A stretch of DNA of 64,000 nucleotides from an uncultured Bacteroidales bacterium (GCA_946404495.1 CAMJDT010000002.1:1-64000), one strand, 5' to 3'; shown: positions 38,909-48,483, counted from the stretch's first letter. Translations and numbers: made by a program. The notes: generated by a model from the letters alone, not told the origin.

Positions 38909-39259
38909 ATGGCAGAAATAGAATTAGCATCAGGTATCAACCAAATGCATGGCAAAGCCAACGGTTCCGACCCCGGGTACTTCTACGTTCGTAAAGGCAA
39001 GCAGTTCTTCCGCACCCGCGAGGAAACGTACCAGAAAAACCAATCACCTAGGCAGAAATACAACTCTGCCGCCTTTGCTTATGCGAATTCGTATATGGCC
39101 CAAAATTACGGCTCTCCCGAAGGAAAAGCCCAACTGCAGGCCGAATACGAAGCCGCTCATTATATTGGCTCCAATGGCAATAAATACACTACTGCGTGGT
39201 CCTGGAAATTCAACTCCCTCCAATTTGAGTATAAACAAACACATCCCTTTGAGGGCTGA
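38909..39259 (+). CDS. Conserved hypothetical protein (116 aa)
   Basis: MAEIELASGINQMHGKANGSDPGYFYVRKGKQFFRTREETYQKNQSPRQKYNSAAFAYAN; good start context and promoter. Confidence 0.75.
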   Translation: MAEIELASGINQMHGKANGSDPGYFYVRKGKQFFRTREETYQKNQSPRQKYNSAAFAYANSYMAQNYGSPEGKAQLQAEYEAAHYIGSNGNKYTTAWSWKFNSLQFEYKQTHPFEG

Positions 39260-39273
39260 TAACTGAATCGCAT

Positions 39274-40191
39274 ATGAAACGAATCCTCTTTTGTTTGGCA
39301 TTGGCCGCGATGCTTGCGGCATGTCAGAAACCACAGACGCTCGCTGAACGGGCTGCTGAACTCTGTGCTTATATCCCAGATCATGAGTTGCTGGAGAAGT
39401 CGCGCGACTACATGACGCCGGACTTCTATGCCGTGCTCGATACGATGTTCTACCGCCTGCCGGCACACGAAGCGTTGGACCACGAATGGCTCTACTATTT
39501 CGTCACCGGCAACGGAGGCACGATTGCTGACTATGAGGTCATTGAGGTGGAGCAGACCGACCCGACGCACGCCGTAGCAACGATCTCGGTGCGCCAAAAA
39601 TGGGAGGACGGTTCGTTTGATCAGGAGAGCGATATCGAGGAGCACACGATGTTGATGGAACGTGTGGAGGGCAAATGGTTGATGGCTGATTTTGATGACC
39701 ACAAGGCCGACTGCATCCGTTATATTGCCATCAATCGCAAGGAGCAAGCCATCCGTCAGGCCATTAGTGACTACCTGCTTCGTGAGGTGGCGCCCTATTA
39801 CCTGCAAGGCGACCTCTGCGTTCCCGCGCTGCTGATCGCCCGCGAGGAGGACGATTGCGTGTGGGGCGACTTTTGGGTATTCTGGTACAATCAGGTCGGC
39901 GACACGCTCAAGACCGTTTCCGGCGGCAGCCATCCGGGACGGATGACGCTTCGCTACGAAGACGGACGGCCGCAAGTCGTTGACTTCGAGCGCGTGGAAG
40001 ACGGTTCGCGATTCATGCCTACTGCCCAACGGATCTTCGGCGACTACCTCGATATCTTCATGAACATGCACGCCAACGAATCCGTCCGTGAGGCCGTACG
40101 GCGCGAGCAGTTAAGCGAGTACGTGCAGCAACACTCCTTGCCCGTACACTACTATCAGGACTACGGTTGGGAGGCAAAGGAATTGGAATAA
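39274..40191 (+). CDS. Hypothetical lipoprotein
   Basis: MKRILFCLALAAMLAACQKPQ lipobox. Confidence 0.75.
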   Translation: MKRILFCLALAAMLAACQKPQTLAERAAELCAYIPDHELLEKSRDYMTPDFYAVLDTMFYRLPAHEALDHEWLYYFVTGNGGTIADYEVIEVEQTDPTHAVATISVRQKWEDGSFDQESDIEEHTMLMERVEGKWLMADFDDHKADCIRYIAINRKEQAIRQAISDYLLREVAPYYLQGDLCVPALLIAREEDDCVWGDFWVFWYNQVGDTLKTVSGGSHPGRMTLRYEDGRPQVVDFERVEDGSRFMPTAQRIFGDYLDIFMNMHANESVREAVRREQLSEYVQQHSLPVHYYQDYGWEAKELE

Positions 40192-40193
40192 AA

Positions 40194-40227
40194 CATCATC
40201 TGCCTCGTTTAGGCGGGGCAGATGATG
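40194..40227. terminator. Bidirectional terminator-like hairpin between convergent genes
   Basis: CATCATCTGCC TCGTTTAGGCGG GGCAGATGATG, perfect 11-bp inverted repeat; no long T-tract. Confidence 0.55.
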
Positions 40228-40243
40228 CGAAGTGTAGTCATGC

Positions 40244-42790
40244 TTAGTTGCGGCGGGAGATGACCTGAGTCATGCAGTGGGCAGCGCCGTAGCCCTTGAT
40301 GAGGTTCTCGGCGGGCAGCCAATCTACGATGACACCGTTGTCGCGGAGTGCCTCAGCAAACTGCATCGACTGACCTCCGATGGCGCAGATATGACGCGGA
40401 GCAATCGTGAGGTAGTTGTTGGCATAGTGCTGTGCATCTTCTTCCGAGATGACGATGATTTTGATATCACGGCTCTCGAGCCATTGGCGGAAGGGTATAT
40501 CCTCGTGCATGAGGGTGTACATCCTGCTCTCCTTATCGCCAAGGAAGGCGGTGTTGGGATCGCGTACGTACACATCGCAGGTCACGTAGTCGGGTTCGCC
40601 GGGTTCGGCGAAGAAGCGGTTGTGGCACATGGTAGCGAGGTGCGAGTCGATGATATTGAACCAGGTATCGAGGTGCATCTGGTCCTGCGAGTGGAGTTGA
40701 TCCTTAACGACGACAACGGTATCGTGGCCGAATACATCGTGCTCGAAGAGTTGGTCGATAGCTACCTGCGTGGTACGCATGCCGCAGCCGATGAGCGAGA
40801 CGGTCTCGCAGGGGAAGTAATCGCCGCCCTCGAGGTAGGCACCCTCGCCGTGAACCTGATAGACAGGACGGATGCCGATGTGGGAATAGCAATAGCGCAC
40901 CACATCTACCTCCGAGGCACGCTGCAGCGAGTTCATTCGTCCCATAACTACACCGCAGGGCGTCGTGATACTCTGATCGCGCGTGAAGAAGAGGTTGGTA
41001 AGCGGATCCATTCGATAGGTCGCCTCCACACCGGTGTTCTTGTCCACCTCCGTGAGCGATACGATCGGTCGATAGAGGATGCAGCGGATGAGGTCCTCGC
41101 GGCTCATCTCGTTGATGACTTTGTGCTTGTAGGCATAGTCCTCGGGTTCGTAGGTGAGCGATTGGAAGGCCAAGATCTCGAGCGAGTCTTTGGACATCTC
41201 GTTGAGGATGCCGTTGATGGTGAAGACCTGGCAACCGTTCTTCTCGAGCACATTGATATAGAACTTATGTTCGTCGGCGGCTTTCTTGACGTCGATGTAG
41301 TCCTCAAATAGACCTGCTGCGGGGTGCACAACGGCCTGGAAGAGTTCCTCACCCGGGGTGTGCATTAGGATGGCATCGGCCTTATGGTACTCTGCACCCG
41401 AATAGACGCGACTGATATTTTCCGGAGCCTGCGGGCGGTGGATCGTGCCGAGACCGTTGATGAACATGAAGAAGATAATGATCGGGCAGACATAGCGAGC
41501 CAGCCACATGAAGAAGCCGGACACCTTGGCATTGAACATACCGTCGGAGGTGAGTTCGTTGAATACCACCTTACGATCCATCAATTGTCCTACCAGAATA
41601 CATGCGGCGATACCACCGAGCGGCAGGATGAAGTTGGAGGTGAACATGTCGGTGAAGTCAAAGACGGAGAATCCGAGTATCTTAAGGGTCGATCCCTCGA
41701 TCTGCGAGAGTGCGCAGATGACGGAGAGTGCACCTACCATTACAAACAGAATCGCGAGCGCGGGCACACGGCCAACGGGTTTCTTCTTGAACTTCCACTC
41801 CTCGCCGATATAGGCAGCACCGGCCTCCAAGAGTGAGAAGGACGAGGTGATAGCTGCGAAGAAGAGCAGGATAAAGAAGAGCACGCTGACGATACGTCCG
41901 CCGGGCAGGGTAGCAAAGAGCGGGGGCAGGGTCTTAAACACGAGGTTAGGACCGCTGGTCACCTCTACGCCGTAGGTGAATACGCTGGGGAAGATAGCCA
42001 AACCGGCAAGCACGGCCATCAGCACGGTAGCCAGCGTCACGATCATCGAGACGGATACGAGGCTCTGATCCTTCTGGATATACGAACCGTAGGTGGTCAT
42101 AGCTGCCATTCCCAGCGAGAGCGAGAAGAAGCTCTGACCCAAGGCCATGATAATGGTCTGTCCCGTAACGGCCGACCAATCGGGCTTGAGCAGGAAAGCG
42201 GCTCCGCGAGCCCAACCGTCCTGCCAAATAGATACGATAGCGAGCAAGAGCAGGATACCGAACAGGGCCGGAATCATGAACTTGGAGCAACGCTCGATAC
42301 CCTTCGACACACCGAAGGCGAGGATGATGCAGTTCATGCCCAAGAAGATCAGCGTCCACATCACGGGTCGGTTGCTATTGACGAAGCTGTCGAACATATC
42401 CGACATCTCGTTGTAGGTCATACCGCCGAATCCGTGGCCGATACTCTGGATGATATACTCCAGCGACCAACCTGCTACTACGCAGTAGAACGCGAGGATG
42501 ATGAGACCGGCGAAGATCTCAATCGCTCCGACGGCACCCCAACCGCGTTTGCCGCTGGAGTTGATAAAGGAGCGATAGGTGTTACTCTGTCCGCGACGAC
42601 CGATCACAAACTCGGAGAGCATCACCGGAACGGAGATAAGCAGGGAGATAACGATGTAGATGATCAGGAAGGCTGCACCGCCGTTCTGACCGGCTACATA
42701 GGGGAACTTCCAGATATTACCAAGACCCACAGCGGAGCCGGCAATAGCTGCCATCGTTCCGAATTTACTGGCAAATTGATTACGTGCCAT
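40244..42790 (-). CDS. Fusion: neurotransmitter:sodium symporter family transporter + arginine deiminase-like domain
   Basis: Residues ~1-447 NSS (AGSAVGLGNIWKFPYVAGQNGGAAF); residues ~460-848 ADI-like with NLFFTRD, LEGGD, HLDT, GYGAAHCMTQ. Confidence 0.92.
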   Translation of the reverse strand: MARNQFASKFGTMAAIAGSAVGLGNIWKFPYVAGQNGGAAFLIIYIVISLLISVPVMLSEFVIGRRGQSNTYRSFINSSGKRGWGAVGAIEIFAGLIILAFYCVVAGWSLEYIIQSIGHGFGGMTYNEMSDMFDSFVNSNRPVMWTLIFLGMNCIILAFGVSKGIERCSKFMIPALFGILLLLAIVSIWQDGWARGAAFLLKPDWSAVTGQTIIMALGQSFFSLSLGMAAMTTYGSYIQKDQSLVSVSMIVTLATVLMAVLAGLAIFPSVFTYGVEVTSGPNLVFKTLPPLFATLPGGRIVSVLFFILLFFAAITSSFSLLEAGAAYIGEEWKFKKKPVGRVPALAILFVMVGALSVICALSQIEGSTLKILGFSVFDFTDMFTSNFILPLGGIAACILVGQLMDRKVVFNELTSDGMFNAKVSGFFMWLARYVCPIIIFFMFINGLGTIHRPQAPENISRVYSGAEYHKADAILMHTPGEELFQAVVHPAAGLFEDYIDVKKAADEHKFYINVLEKNGCQVFTINGILNEMSKDSLEILAFQSLTYEPEDYAYKHKVINEMSREDLIRCILYRPIVSLTEVDKNTGVEATYRMDPLTNLFFTRDQSITTPCGVVMGRMNSLQRASEVDVVRYCYSHIGIRPVYQVHGEGAYLEGGDYFPCETVSLIGCGMRTTQVAIDQLFEHDVFGHDTVVVVKDQLHSQDQMHLDTWFNIIDSHLATMCHNRFFAEPGEPDYVTCDVYVRDPNTAFLGDKESRMYTLMHEDIPFRQWLESRDIKIIVISEEDAQHYANNYLTIAPRHICAIGGQSMQFAEALRDNGVIVDWLPAENLIKGYGAAHCMTQVISRRN

Positions 42791-42872
42791 GATAATAGAT
42801 GTTTTGGGTTAATTTATATTGTTATTTTCGTCTTTCGTCGTTAGTCGTTGGTCGTTAGCTTTGCTAAAACTC

Positions 42873-42910
42873 GGCAAAGATACAACTTTTTTTTGATATA
42901 CGCAAATATT
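42873..42910 (-). promoter_or_regulatory. Promoter of NSS-ADI gene
   Basis: Minus strand ATATTTGCGTATATCAAAAAAAAGTTGTATCTTTG. Confidence 0.72.
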
Positions 42911-42945
42911 TTTTCATTTTTTTCGCTGTTTCCCGCTCTTTCGTC

Positions 42946-45900
42946 TCACCGCAGGAGTCGGTACAGAATCTCGATCGGGTGGTGCGCCGTATATCCGGTG
43001 CCGTCCTTGATCTGCGTGCGGCAGGAGATGCCGGGGGCAGCGATGACGGTTAGCGGTGATCGGTTAAGGGGACCCCAAAAATCAGCAGATTTTTCGGGGA
43101 AGCCCCGGTTAGCGGTGAGCGGTTCCGAGCTGTCGGCGGATGACATTGCCTTGCGGACGGCGGGGAAGAGCACCTGTTCGCCGATGGCAAGGGAGGTGCG
43201 GTAATGGTCCTTCTCGTAGCCGAACGAACCGGCCATCCCGCAGCAGCCGGAGGGGATGACATGCACCCGGGCATTGCGGGGCAACGAGAGTAGGGCAGCC
43301 GTCTTCTCCACACCGATGAGTGCCTTTTGATGGCAATGACCGTGCAGCCAAATCTCGATCGGCAGTTCCTGGAACTGCTCCGCGGTGATGCGTCCCGCCG
43401 CTACCTCCTGCATCAGGAACTCGTCAAAGAGGAAAGCATTGCTCGCCAACTGCTCGGCAGCGGGCCGTAATGCAGCGGACACGAGTTCGGGATATTCGTC
43501 GCGGAAAGTCAGGATGCAGGAGGGCTCGAGACCAATGAGCGGGGTGTCCGGTGTAATCAGTTCGCTCAGCAACCGCACATTCTTCTCGGCGTGCCGTCGT
43601 GCCAGATCCAGGCAACCCTTGGATATCGCGGCGCGACCGCTCTCTCCGTGACGGAGAATCACCACCTCGTAGCCCAAGCGGTTCATCAGACAGATAAAGG
43701 TATCGATGAGTTCGGGCTCCTGGTAGCGTGTAAACTCGTCGCGGAAGAGGTAGATTTTTTTAGTTGATAATTGACAATTTCCAATTTTGAGTCGGCTGCG
43801 TTGAATGCGCGGAATGTTCCGTTCGGGTGCAAAGCCGACTATTTTCTTGAGGATAGACGATGTCAGACGGTTGGTAGCGAAGAAGTTATAGACCCCCGGC
43901 ATCAGGGCGCCAAGGCGCTGGATATCGTTGTTGTGCGCCACCATCCATATCTTCAGCGGTGTACCCTTCTTATGGTAGATATCCTGCAGCACCTCCGCGC
44001 GAAGTCTTGTCATGTCTACACCCGACGGGCATTCACGCCGACAGGCTTTGCAAGCAAGACACGAGGAGAGGACTTCTTTAACATCGTCCTCTGTGACCAA
44101 TCCTTCGCCATGATCCGTCAGATACTCGCGCAGGATATTAGCGCGCGCACGGGTGGCATGAAGTTCGTTGTGGCTGACTTTGAAGGCGGGACACATTGTA
44201 CCTCCGATCAACTCCGACTTACGGCAATCGCCGGCTCCGTTGCATTTCTCCACGCGGCAGAGCAGGTCATCGCCTATTCGGGAACGATCCGCGCGCAGCG
44301 ATTCGTCCATCCGCGGGGTATCGATGATCTTATGCGGATTGAAGACATTACGGCTGTCCCAGCAGTATTTGACCTGTCGCATGAGTTCGTAGGCCTCCTC
44401 GCCGTATTGCAGGGGGATGAACTCGCCACGCAGTCGTCCGTCGCCGTGTTCACCGCTGATGGTGCCGCGATGCTTGCGTACCAAGAGGGTCGTCTCCCGT
44501 GCGATACGCCGGAAGAGCGCTTTTCCCTCCTCGGTCTTGAGATTCAGAATAGGCCTCAGGTGCAGTTCGCCGGTACTGATATGGCCGTAGAAGACGCAGG
44601 AGGTGCCGAGTCGAAGGAGCATCGCGCGGAAGTCCTTCATATAGGCGGGCAGACGCGCGGGTGCGACTGCCGTGTCCTCGATGACGCCGGTCGGTTTGGC
44701 CTCACCCGGCATGCCGTTCAGGATCCCCAAACCCGCCTTGCGCAGATTCCACACTTTGGCCACCTCGGCTCCATAGACCCGCGTACAGAGGGTCACCAAA
44801 CCGCTATCGATGAGGTCTTGCTCCAATCGTTCGGCTTGACGATCCAGTTCTTCGCGCGTATCGGCACGCAGTTCGGAGATAAGCAATGCCGCCGGGTCGC
44901 CTGTAACGAAGAAGCGTTCCACCGCCGGACTGCTCTTACTCAATTCCAGTATGTCGCCGTCCATCAACTCGACTGCTGTAGGCTGATGACGAAGGGCGAT
45001 GAGGTTGGCTTCGAACGAGGCGTCCAGGTCGGTGCAATGCGCACAGACGACCATTACTTCCTTCTTGGGCAGTGGGTCGAGCGAGACCTTGATGCGATAG
45101 AGGAAAGCAAGTGTTCCCTCGCTGCCGGCAATGAGACGGCAGAGATTGATGGTGCGCGCTTGTAGCGGTTGGGTCTCGTCCGTAAGATCGGCAATCACCT
45201 CATCAATGGCATAGCCGCAACTGCGTCGGGCGAGATGTTTATCCGGATAACTCGTCTCGATTAACTCGCGCGTCGCTTTATCCAGCGCAAAACGAATCAA
45301 TTGGGCATAGATCCGCCCGATAAGGGGTAGATCTTCGGTATTCTCTAACCAGAACTCCTGCCCGAACCGTTGCTCCAATTCGGCTACGGAATAGGTAGAG
45401 AAGTGTTCCGTTGTGCCGTCCGCGAGTACGGCATCCGCCTCCAATACATGTGCGCGCGTACTGCCGTATACGAGCGAGTGCGTGCCGCAGGAGTTATTAC
45501 CCGTCATACCGCCGATACAGCAGCGGTTGGAGGTGGAAGTCTCGGGTGAGAAGAAGAGCCCGTAGGGTTTGCAGGCGAGGTTCAGCTCGTCGCGCACGAC
45601 GCCGGGTTCGACGATGGCATAGCGCTCCTCGGCATTGATCTCCAGGATACGGTTCATGTAGCGACTGATGTCGGCTACGATACCGTTACCCACAACCTGA
45701 CCGGCTATGGATGTGCCGCCCGCTCGCGCAATGAGCGAGGTTTTGAGTTCGTAAGCCTGATGCAGCAGCGAGATGATGTCATCCTTATTCTGCGGGTACG
45801 CCACGCCATAAGGCAGCTCGCGATACACGCTGGCGTCGGTGGCGTAGGCGAGTCGATGGAGGCGGTCGGTCAGAATCATAGGGTAGGAGAGATTAGGATT

Positions 45901-45969
45901 GGCTATAGTCGCGTTCGCCAAAGATGGTGGTACCGATTCGAACCATCGTACTGCCTTCCTCGATGGCAA
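42946..45969 (-). CDS. FAD-binding (GlcD-like) and Fe-S/CCG (GlpC-like) fused oxidoreductase
   Basis: ARAGGTSIAGQVVGNGIVADISRYMNRI; GTISGEHGDGRLRGEF; CLACKACRRECPSGVDM; PSGCCGMAGSFGYE; IAAPGISCRTQI. Confidence 0.92.
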   Translation of the reverse strand: MPSRKAVRWFESVPPSLANATIANPNLSYPMILTDRLHRLAYATDASVYRELPYGVAYPQNKDDIISLLHQAYELKTSLIARAGGTSIAGQVVGNGIVADISRYMNRILEINAEERYAIVEPGVVRDELNLACKPYGLFFSPETSTSNRCCIGGMTGNNSCGTHSLVYGSTRAHVLEADAVLADGTTEHFSTYSVAELEQRFGQEFWLENTEDLPLIGRIYAQLIRFALDKATRELIETSYPDKHLARRSCGYAIDEVIADLTDETQPLQARTINLCRLIAGSEGTLAFLYRIKVSLDPLPKKEVMVVCAHCTDLDASFEANLIALRHQPTAVELMDGDILELSKSSPAVERFFVTGDPAALLISELRADTREELDRQAERLEQDLIDSGLVTLCTRVYGAEVAKVWNLRKAGLGILNGMPGEAKPTGVIEDTAVAPARLPAYMKDFRAMLLRLGTSCVFYGHISTGELHLRPILNLKTEEGKALFRRIARETTLLVRKHRGTISGEHGDGRLRGEFIPLQYGEEAYELMRQVKYCWDSRNVFNPHKIIDTPRMDESLRADRSRIGDDLLCRVEKCNGAGDCRKSELIGGTMCPAFKVSHNELHATRARANILREYLTDHGEGLVTEDDVKEVLSSCLACKACRRECPSGVDMTRLRAEVLQDIYHKKGTPLKIWMVAHNNDIQRLGALMPGVYNFFATNRLTSSILKKIVGFAPERNIPRIQRSRLKIGNCQLSTKKIYLFRDEFTRYQEPELIDTFICLMNRLGYEVVILRHGESGRAAISKGCLDLARRHAEKNVRLLSELITPDTPLIGLEPSCILTFRDEYPELVSAALRPAAEQLASNAFLFDEFLMQEVAAGRITAEQFQELPIEIWLHGHCHQKALIGVEKTAALLSLPRNARVHVIPSGCCGMAGSFGYEKDHYRTSLAIGEQVLFPAVRKAMSSADSSEPLTANRGFPEKSADFWGPLNRSPLTVIAAPGISCRTQIKDGTGYTAHHPIEILYRLLR

Positions 45970-46564
45970 TGCGGTAGTCGTCGCTCATACCCAGCGAGAT
46001 AACGGTGATCGGTGATCGGTGATCGGTTATCGGTAAGAGGTTCTCGGCAATTGTTTTGGCGGTGCGGAAGCAGCGGCGGATCTCTTGTTCGTCGTCGGTT
46101 AGGGTAGCCATCGCCATAAGTCCGAGCACACGGATATTGGGCGTGTGGCGAAGCAGTTCCAGCGCCTCGGGCAGTTCGTCGGGCAGAAAACCGGATTTGG
46201 TCTCATCTTTGGCTACATGAACCTCTAATAGGATATTGACCGTGCGGTCGATGCGTGCCGCCTCCTTCTGGATCGTCTCAATCAGTCGCAGGCTGTCCAC
46301 CGACTGAATCAGGTGGATAAAGGGCACTATGGCGCGCACCTTGTTGGTCTGCAGGTGTCCGATCATATGCCAGCGGATATCCTTGGGCAGGGCTTCGTAC
46401 TTACGCATTAGTTCCTGCACATGGCTCTCGCCGAAGTCCCTTTCGCCTACGGCATATGCCTCCTCAATCGCCTCCACGGGGTGAAACTTACTCACGGATA
46501 CGAGCGTCACACCCTTGGGAAGGGTAGCGCGGATGGCGGCAATATGTTGTTGGATAGGAGTCAT
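45893..46564 (-). CDS. YggS-family PLP homeostasis protein
   Basis: LVSVSKFHPVEAIEEAYAVGERDFGESHVQEL, WHMIGHLQTNKVRAI, GSTMVRIGTTIFGER. Confidence 0.95.
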   Translation of the reverse strand: MTPIQQHIAAIRATLPKGVTLVSVSKFHPVEAIEEAYAVGERDFGESHVQELMRKYEALPKDIRWHMIGHLQTNKVRAIVPFIHLIQSVDSLRLIETIQKEAARIDRTVNILLEVHVAKDETKSGFLPDELPEALELLRHTPNIRVLGLMAMATLTDDEQEIRRCFRTAKTIAENLLPITDHRSPITVISLGMSDDYRIAIEEGSTMVRIGTTIFGERDYSQS

Positions 46565-46980
46565 GTTGTAGCACGCAAGACGTCGAGGATCGGCGAACGG
46601 GTGATGCTGACGATCTCACAGTCGAGACTGGAGAGGTGTTCCGTCAGGTTCTTCATGGCATGCTGGATCGTGGAGGCGCAAACGAGAATCGTCACCGCCT
46701 TGCGGGTCTCCTTGCCGTTATCCTCCACGGTAATGAGTTCCACGCGTGCCTTGAACCAACGGTCGCCTTCGGCGGAAGGAATGATGTCGAAGAGTTGCAC
46801 CTTCTTGCAGGAAGGCACCTCTACGTCGCCGCCGAAGATATAGGGTTTGATATCCTCGATGAGGCGACCTTCTACGTCGCTACAGTTGAGACCCTCTACG
46901 AGGTAGGTCTCCTTGACTACGCCCGGGTTATCTTCGCCCGTCTGGCGTGTGTAATGGATTTTTAGTTCGTAAAATAACAT
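46561..46980 (-). CDS. DUF4494 domain protein
   Basis: Small Bacteroidales ORF overlapping yggS start (EVKYTRQTGEDNPGVVKETYLVEG-like). Confidence 0.75.
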   Translation of the reverse strand: MLFYELKIHYTRQTGEDNPGVVKETYLVEGLNCSDVEGRLIEDIKPYIFGGDVEVPSCKKVQLFDIIPSAEGDRWFKARVELITVEDNGKETRKAVTILVCASTIQHAMKNLTEHLSSLDCEIVSITRSPILDVLRATT

Positions 46981-46995
46981 AAAGACATTTACTAT

Positions 46996-48483
46996 TTATT
47001 CATTTAGCATATCTGCTATTTGGGTGGCATCGATATTTCCTTCGGGGAAGGAGATACGGCTGCCGGACCAGAAGAAGAGCGGACTTTCCGGTTTGGCTTC
47101 GATGACGCCGTCGATAGGCACCTCGCCGTCTTTAGAGGTGTGCGTCAGGATCGTTCCCCGTCTAAGGAAGAAGACGACATCACCCGTGAAGCGTTTCTCG
47201 AAGGAGGTGGCGTAGCGGCTGAGATAGACATCGGAGGCCGGCATCGCGAGGCTGACGCCTTCGAACTCGAGCATGAAGTCGGCTACCTGGCGTTGGATCG
47301 TAGGCAGCGACAGATGTTTCTGCTCGATGAGGGTACGATTGAGGAAGATAGCCTGACCGAAGCCTCCGTCGATCCATCGTTCGTGCCCGTAGAGGGCCAT
47401 GAGATAGGTGGACGTGAGGGCAGCGGCGCGGTCGGCATTGAAGGTAGAGACGGGTAGGTTAGCCGCCTCGATGCATTCATTATCAATACCCAGTACGGGT
47501 CGTCCTACTACGAGCACGCGGAAATTCGCCTTGCCGATACGGTGGTCGAGTTGCTCGATGAGGTAACCTAAGTCCTGGTTGAGGCAGAGGTACATATCTT
47601 CCTGCTCAGCCGTGAGGATACGATCCGCTTTGGCGTGCGGCGAGACGACGGTCATCTGCAGGAGCAGCAGGTCGGGGGTGTTATCTTCGCCGAGGTGCCG
47701 ACGTTTCTGGATCGCGAGTGCCAGTTCGGTAACGAGGGTATTGGCAGCGGGTGTATGGCGTAGGTCGTCGCCCTGACGGAAGGAGAAGGAACGCTTCTTC
47801 TCTTCCTCGGTCGGACGGTTGTACATCGTGATATCCATCCGGGGCGTCCAGATGTGTGCATTGACCTGGTCGAATCGTCCGCTTATGTTCATCTCATCGG
47901 CCTCGGAGGGCAGTCCTTCGGGGTAGTAGGAGGTGCTGACCCAGCGCAGGGGTTCGTAGTCAGAGGGCGCTCCGAGCCAGCAGCAGGCGTTGGCTGCATG
48001 ACCGGCGAGGGTGACGGTCGTGGTGGCATTGATGCCAACGGCATAGATGCCGGCGGAGTGTCCGTAACGCATCCGCAGTTGGTCACCGATGGTAGCACCT
48101 AAGATATTGCGTGCCGAATAGGCCTTTGGCGTAGCGATACCCGACTCGTTGGGGTCGAGTAGCAGTTCCTGCACCTGGCGCGTAGCGCGATCGAAGTAAC
48201 GATTCATGCACACGCCGTGCTCGGAGGGCGTTGTACCGGTCATAAGCGTCGCGGTAGTCTCGTCCCCGCCATAGACAGGGTGAGGGTAAGAGATGGTAGT
48301 CTGGTAGGCCTCTTCGCTAAGCGTGCGCAGACCGCCTTGCGGCCAGTAGGGACGCATCAGACGGAGGTCTTCGTCGTTCATACCGTCTACGACTACGACT
48401 ACGGTCAGTCGGTCGGAAGCCAGGAGCGGAAATGCCACAAAGAGGCTCAGTATCAGCGAATATAATAGACGAGTCTTATGCAT
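46996..48483 (-). CDS. Alkaline phosphatase superfamily protein (type I phosphodiesterase-like)
   Basis: LTVVVVVDGMNDEDLRLMRPYWPQGGL..., TATLMTGTTPSEHGV, AGHAANACCWL. Confidence 0.85.
   Translation of the reverse strand: MHKTRLLYSLILSLFVAFPLLASDRLTVVVVVDGMNDEDLRLMRPYWPQGGLRTLSEEAYQTTISYPHPVYGGDETTATLMTGTTPSEHGVCMNRYFDRATRQVQELLLDPNESGIATPKAYSARNILGATIGDQLRMRYGHSAGIYAVGINATTTVTLAGHAANACCWLGAPSDYEPLRWVSTSYYPEGLPSEADEMNISGRFDQVNAHIWTPRMDITMYNRPTEEEKKRSFSFRQGDDLRHTPAANTLVTELALAIQKRRHLGEDNTPDLLLLQMTVVSPHAKADRILTAEQEDMYLCLNQDLGYLIEQLDHRIGKANFRVLVVGRPVLGIDNECIEAANLPVSTFNADRAAALTSTYLMALYGHERWIDGGFGQAIFLNRTLIEQKHLSLPTIQRQVADFMLEFEGVSLAMPASDVYLSRYATSFEKRFTGDVVFFLRRGTILTHTSKDGEVPIDGVIEAKPESPLFFWSGSRISFPEGNIDATQIADMLNE

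Noticed and set aside
40277-41311. 344-aa plus-strand ORF opposite the ADI domain
   Set aside because: Antisense shadow; the minus-strand ADI motifs are unambiguous.
43771-45165. 464-aa antisense ORF opposite the FAD/Fe-S oxidoreductase
   Set aside because: Shadow ORF; the sense strand has clear conserved motifs.
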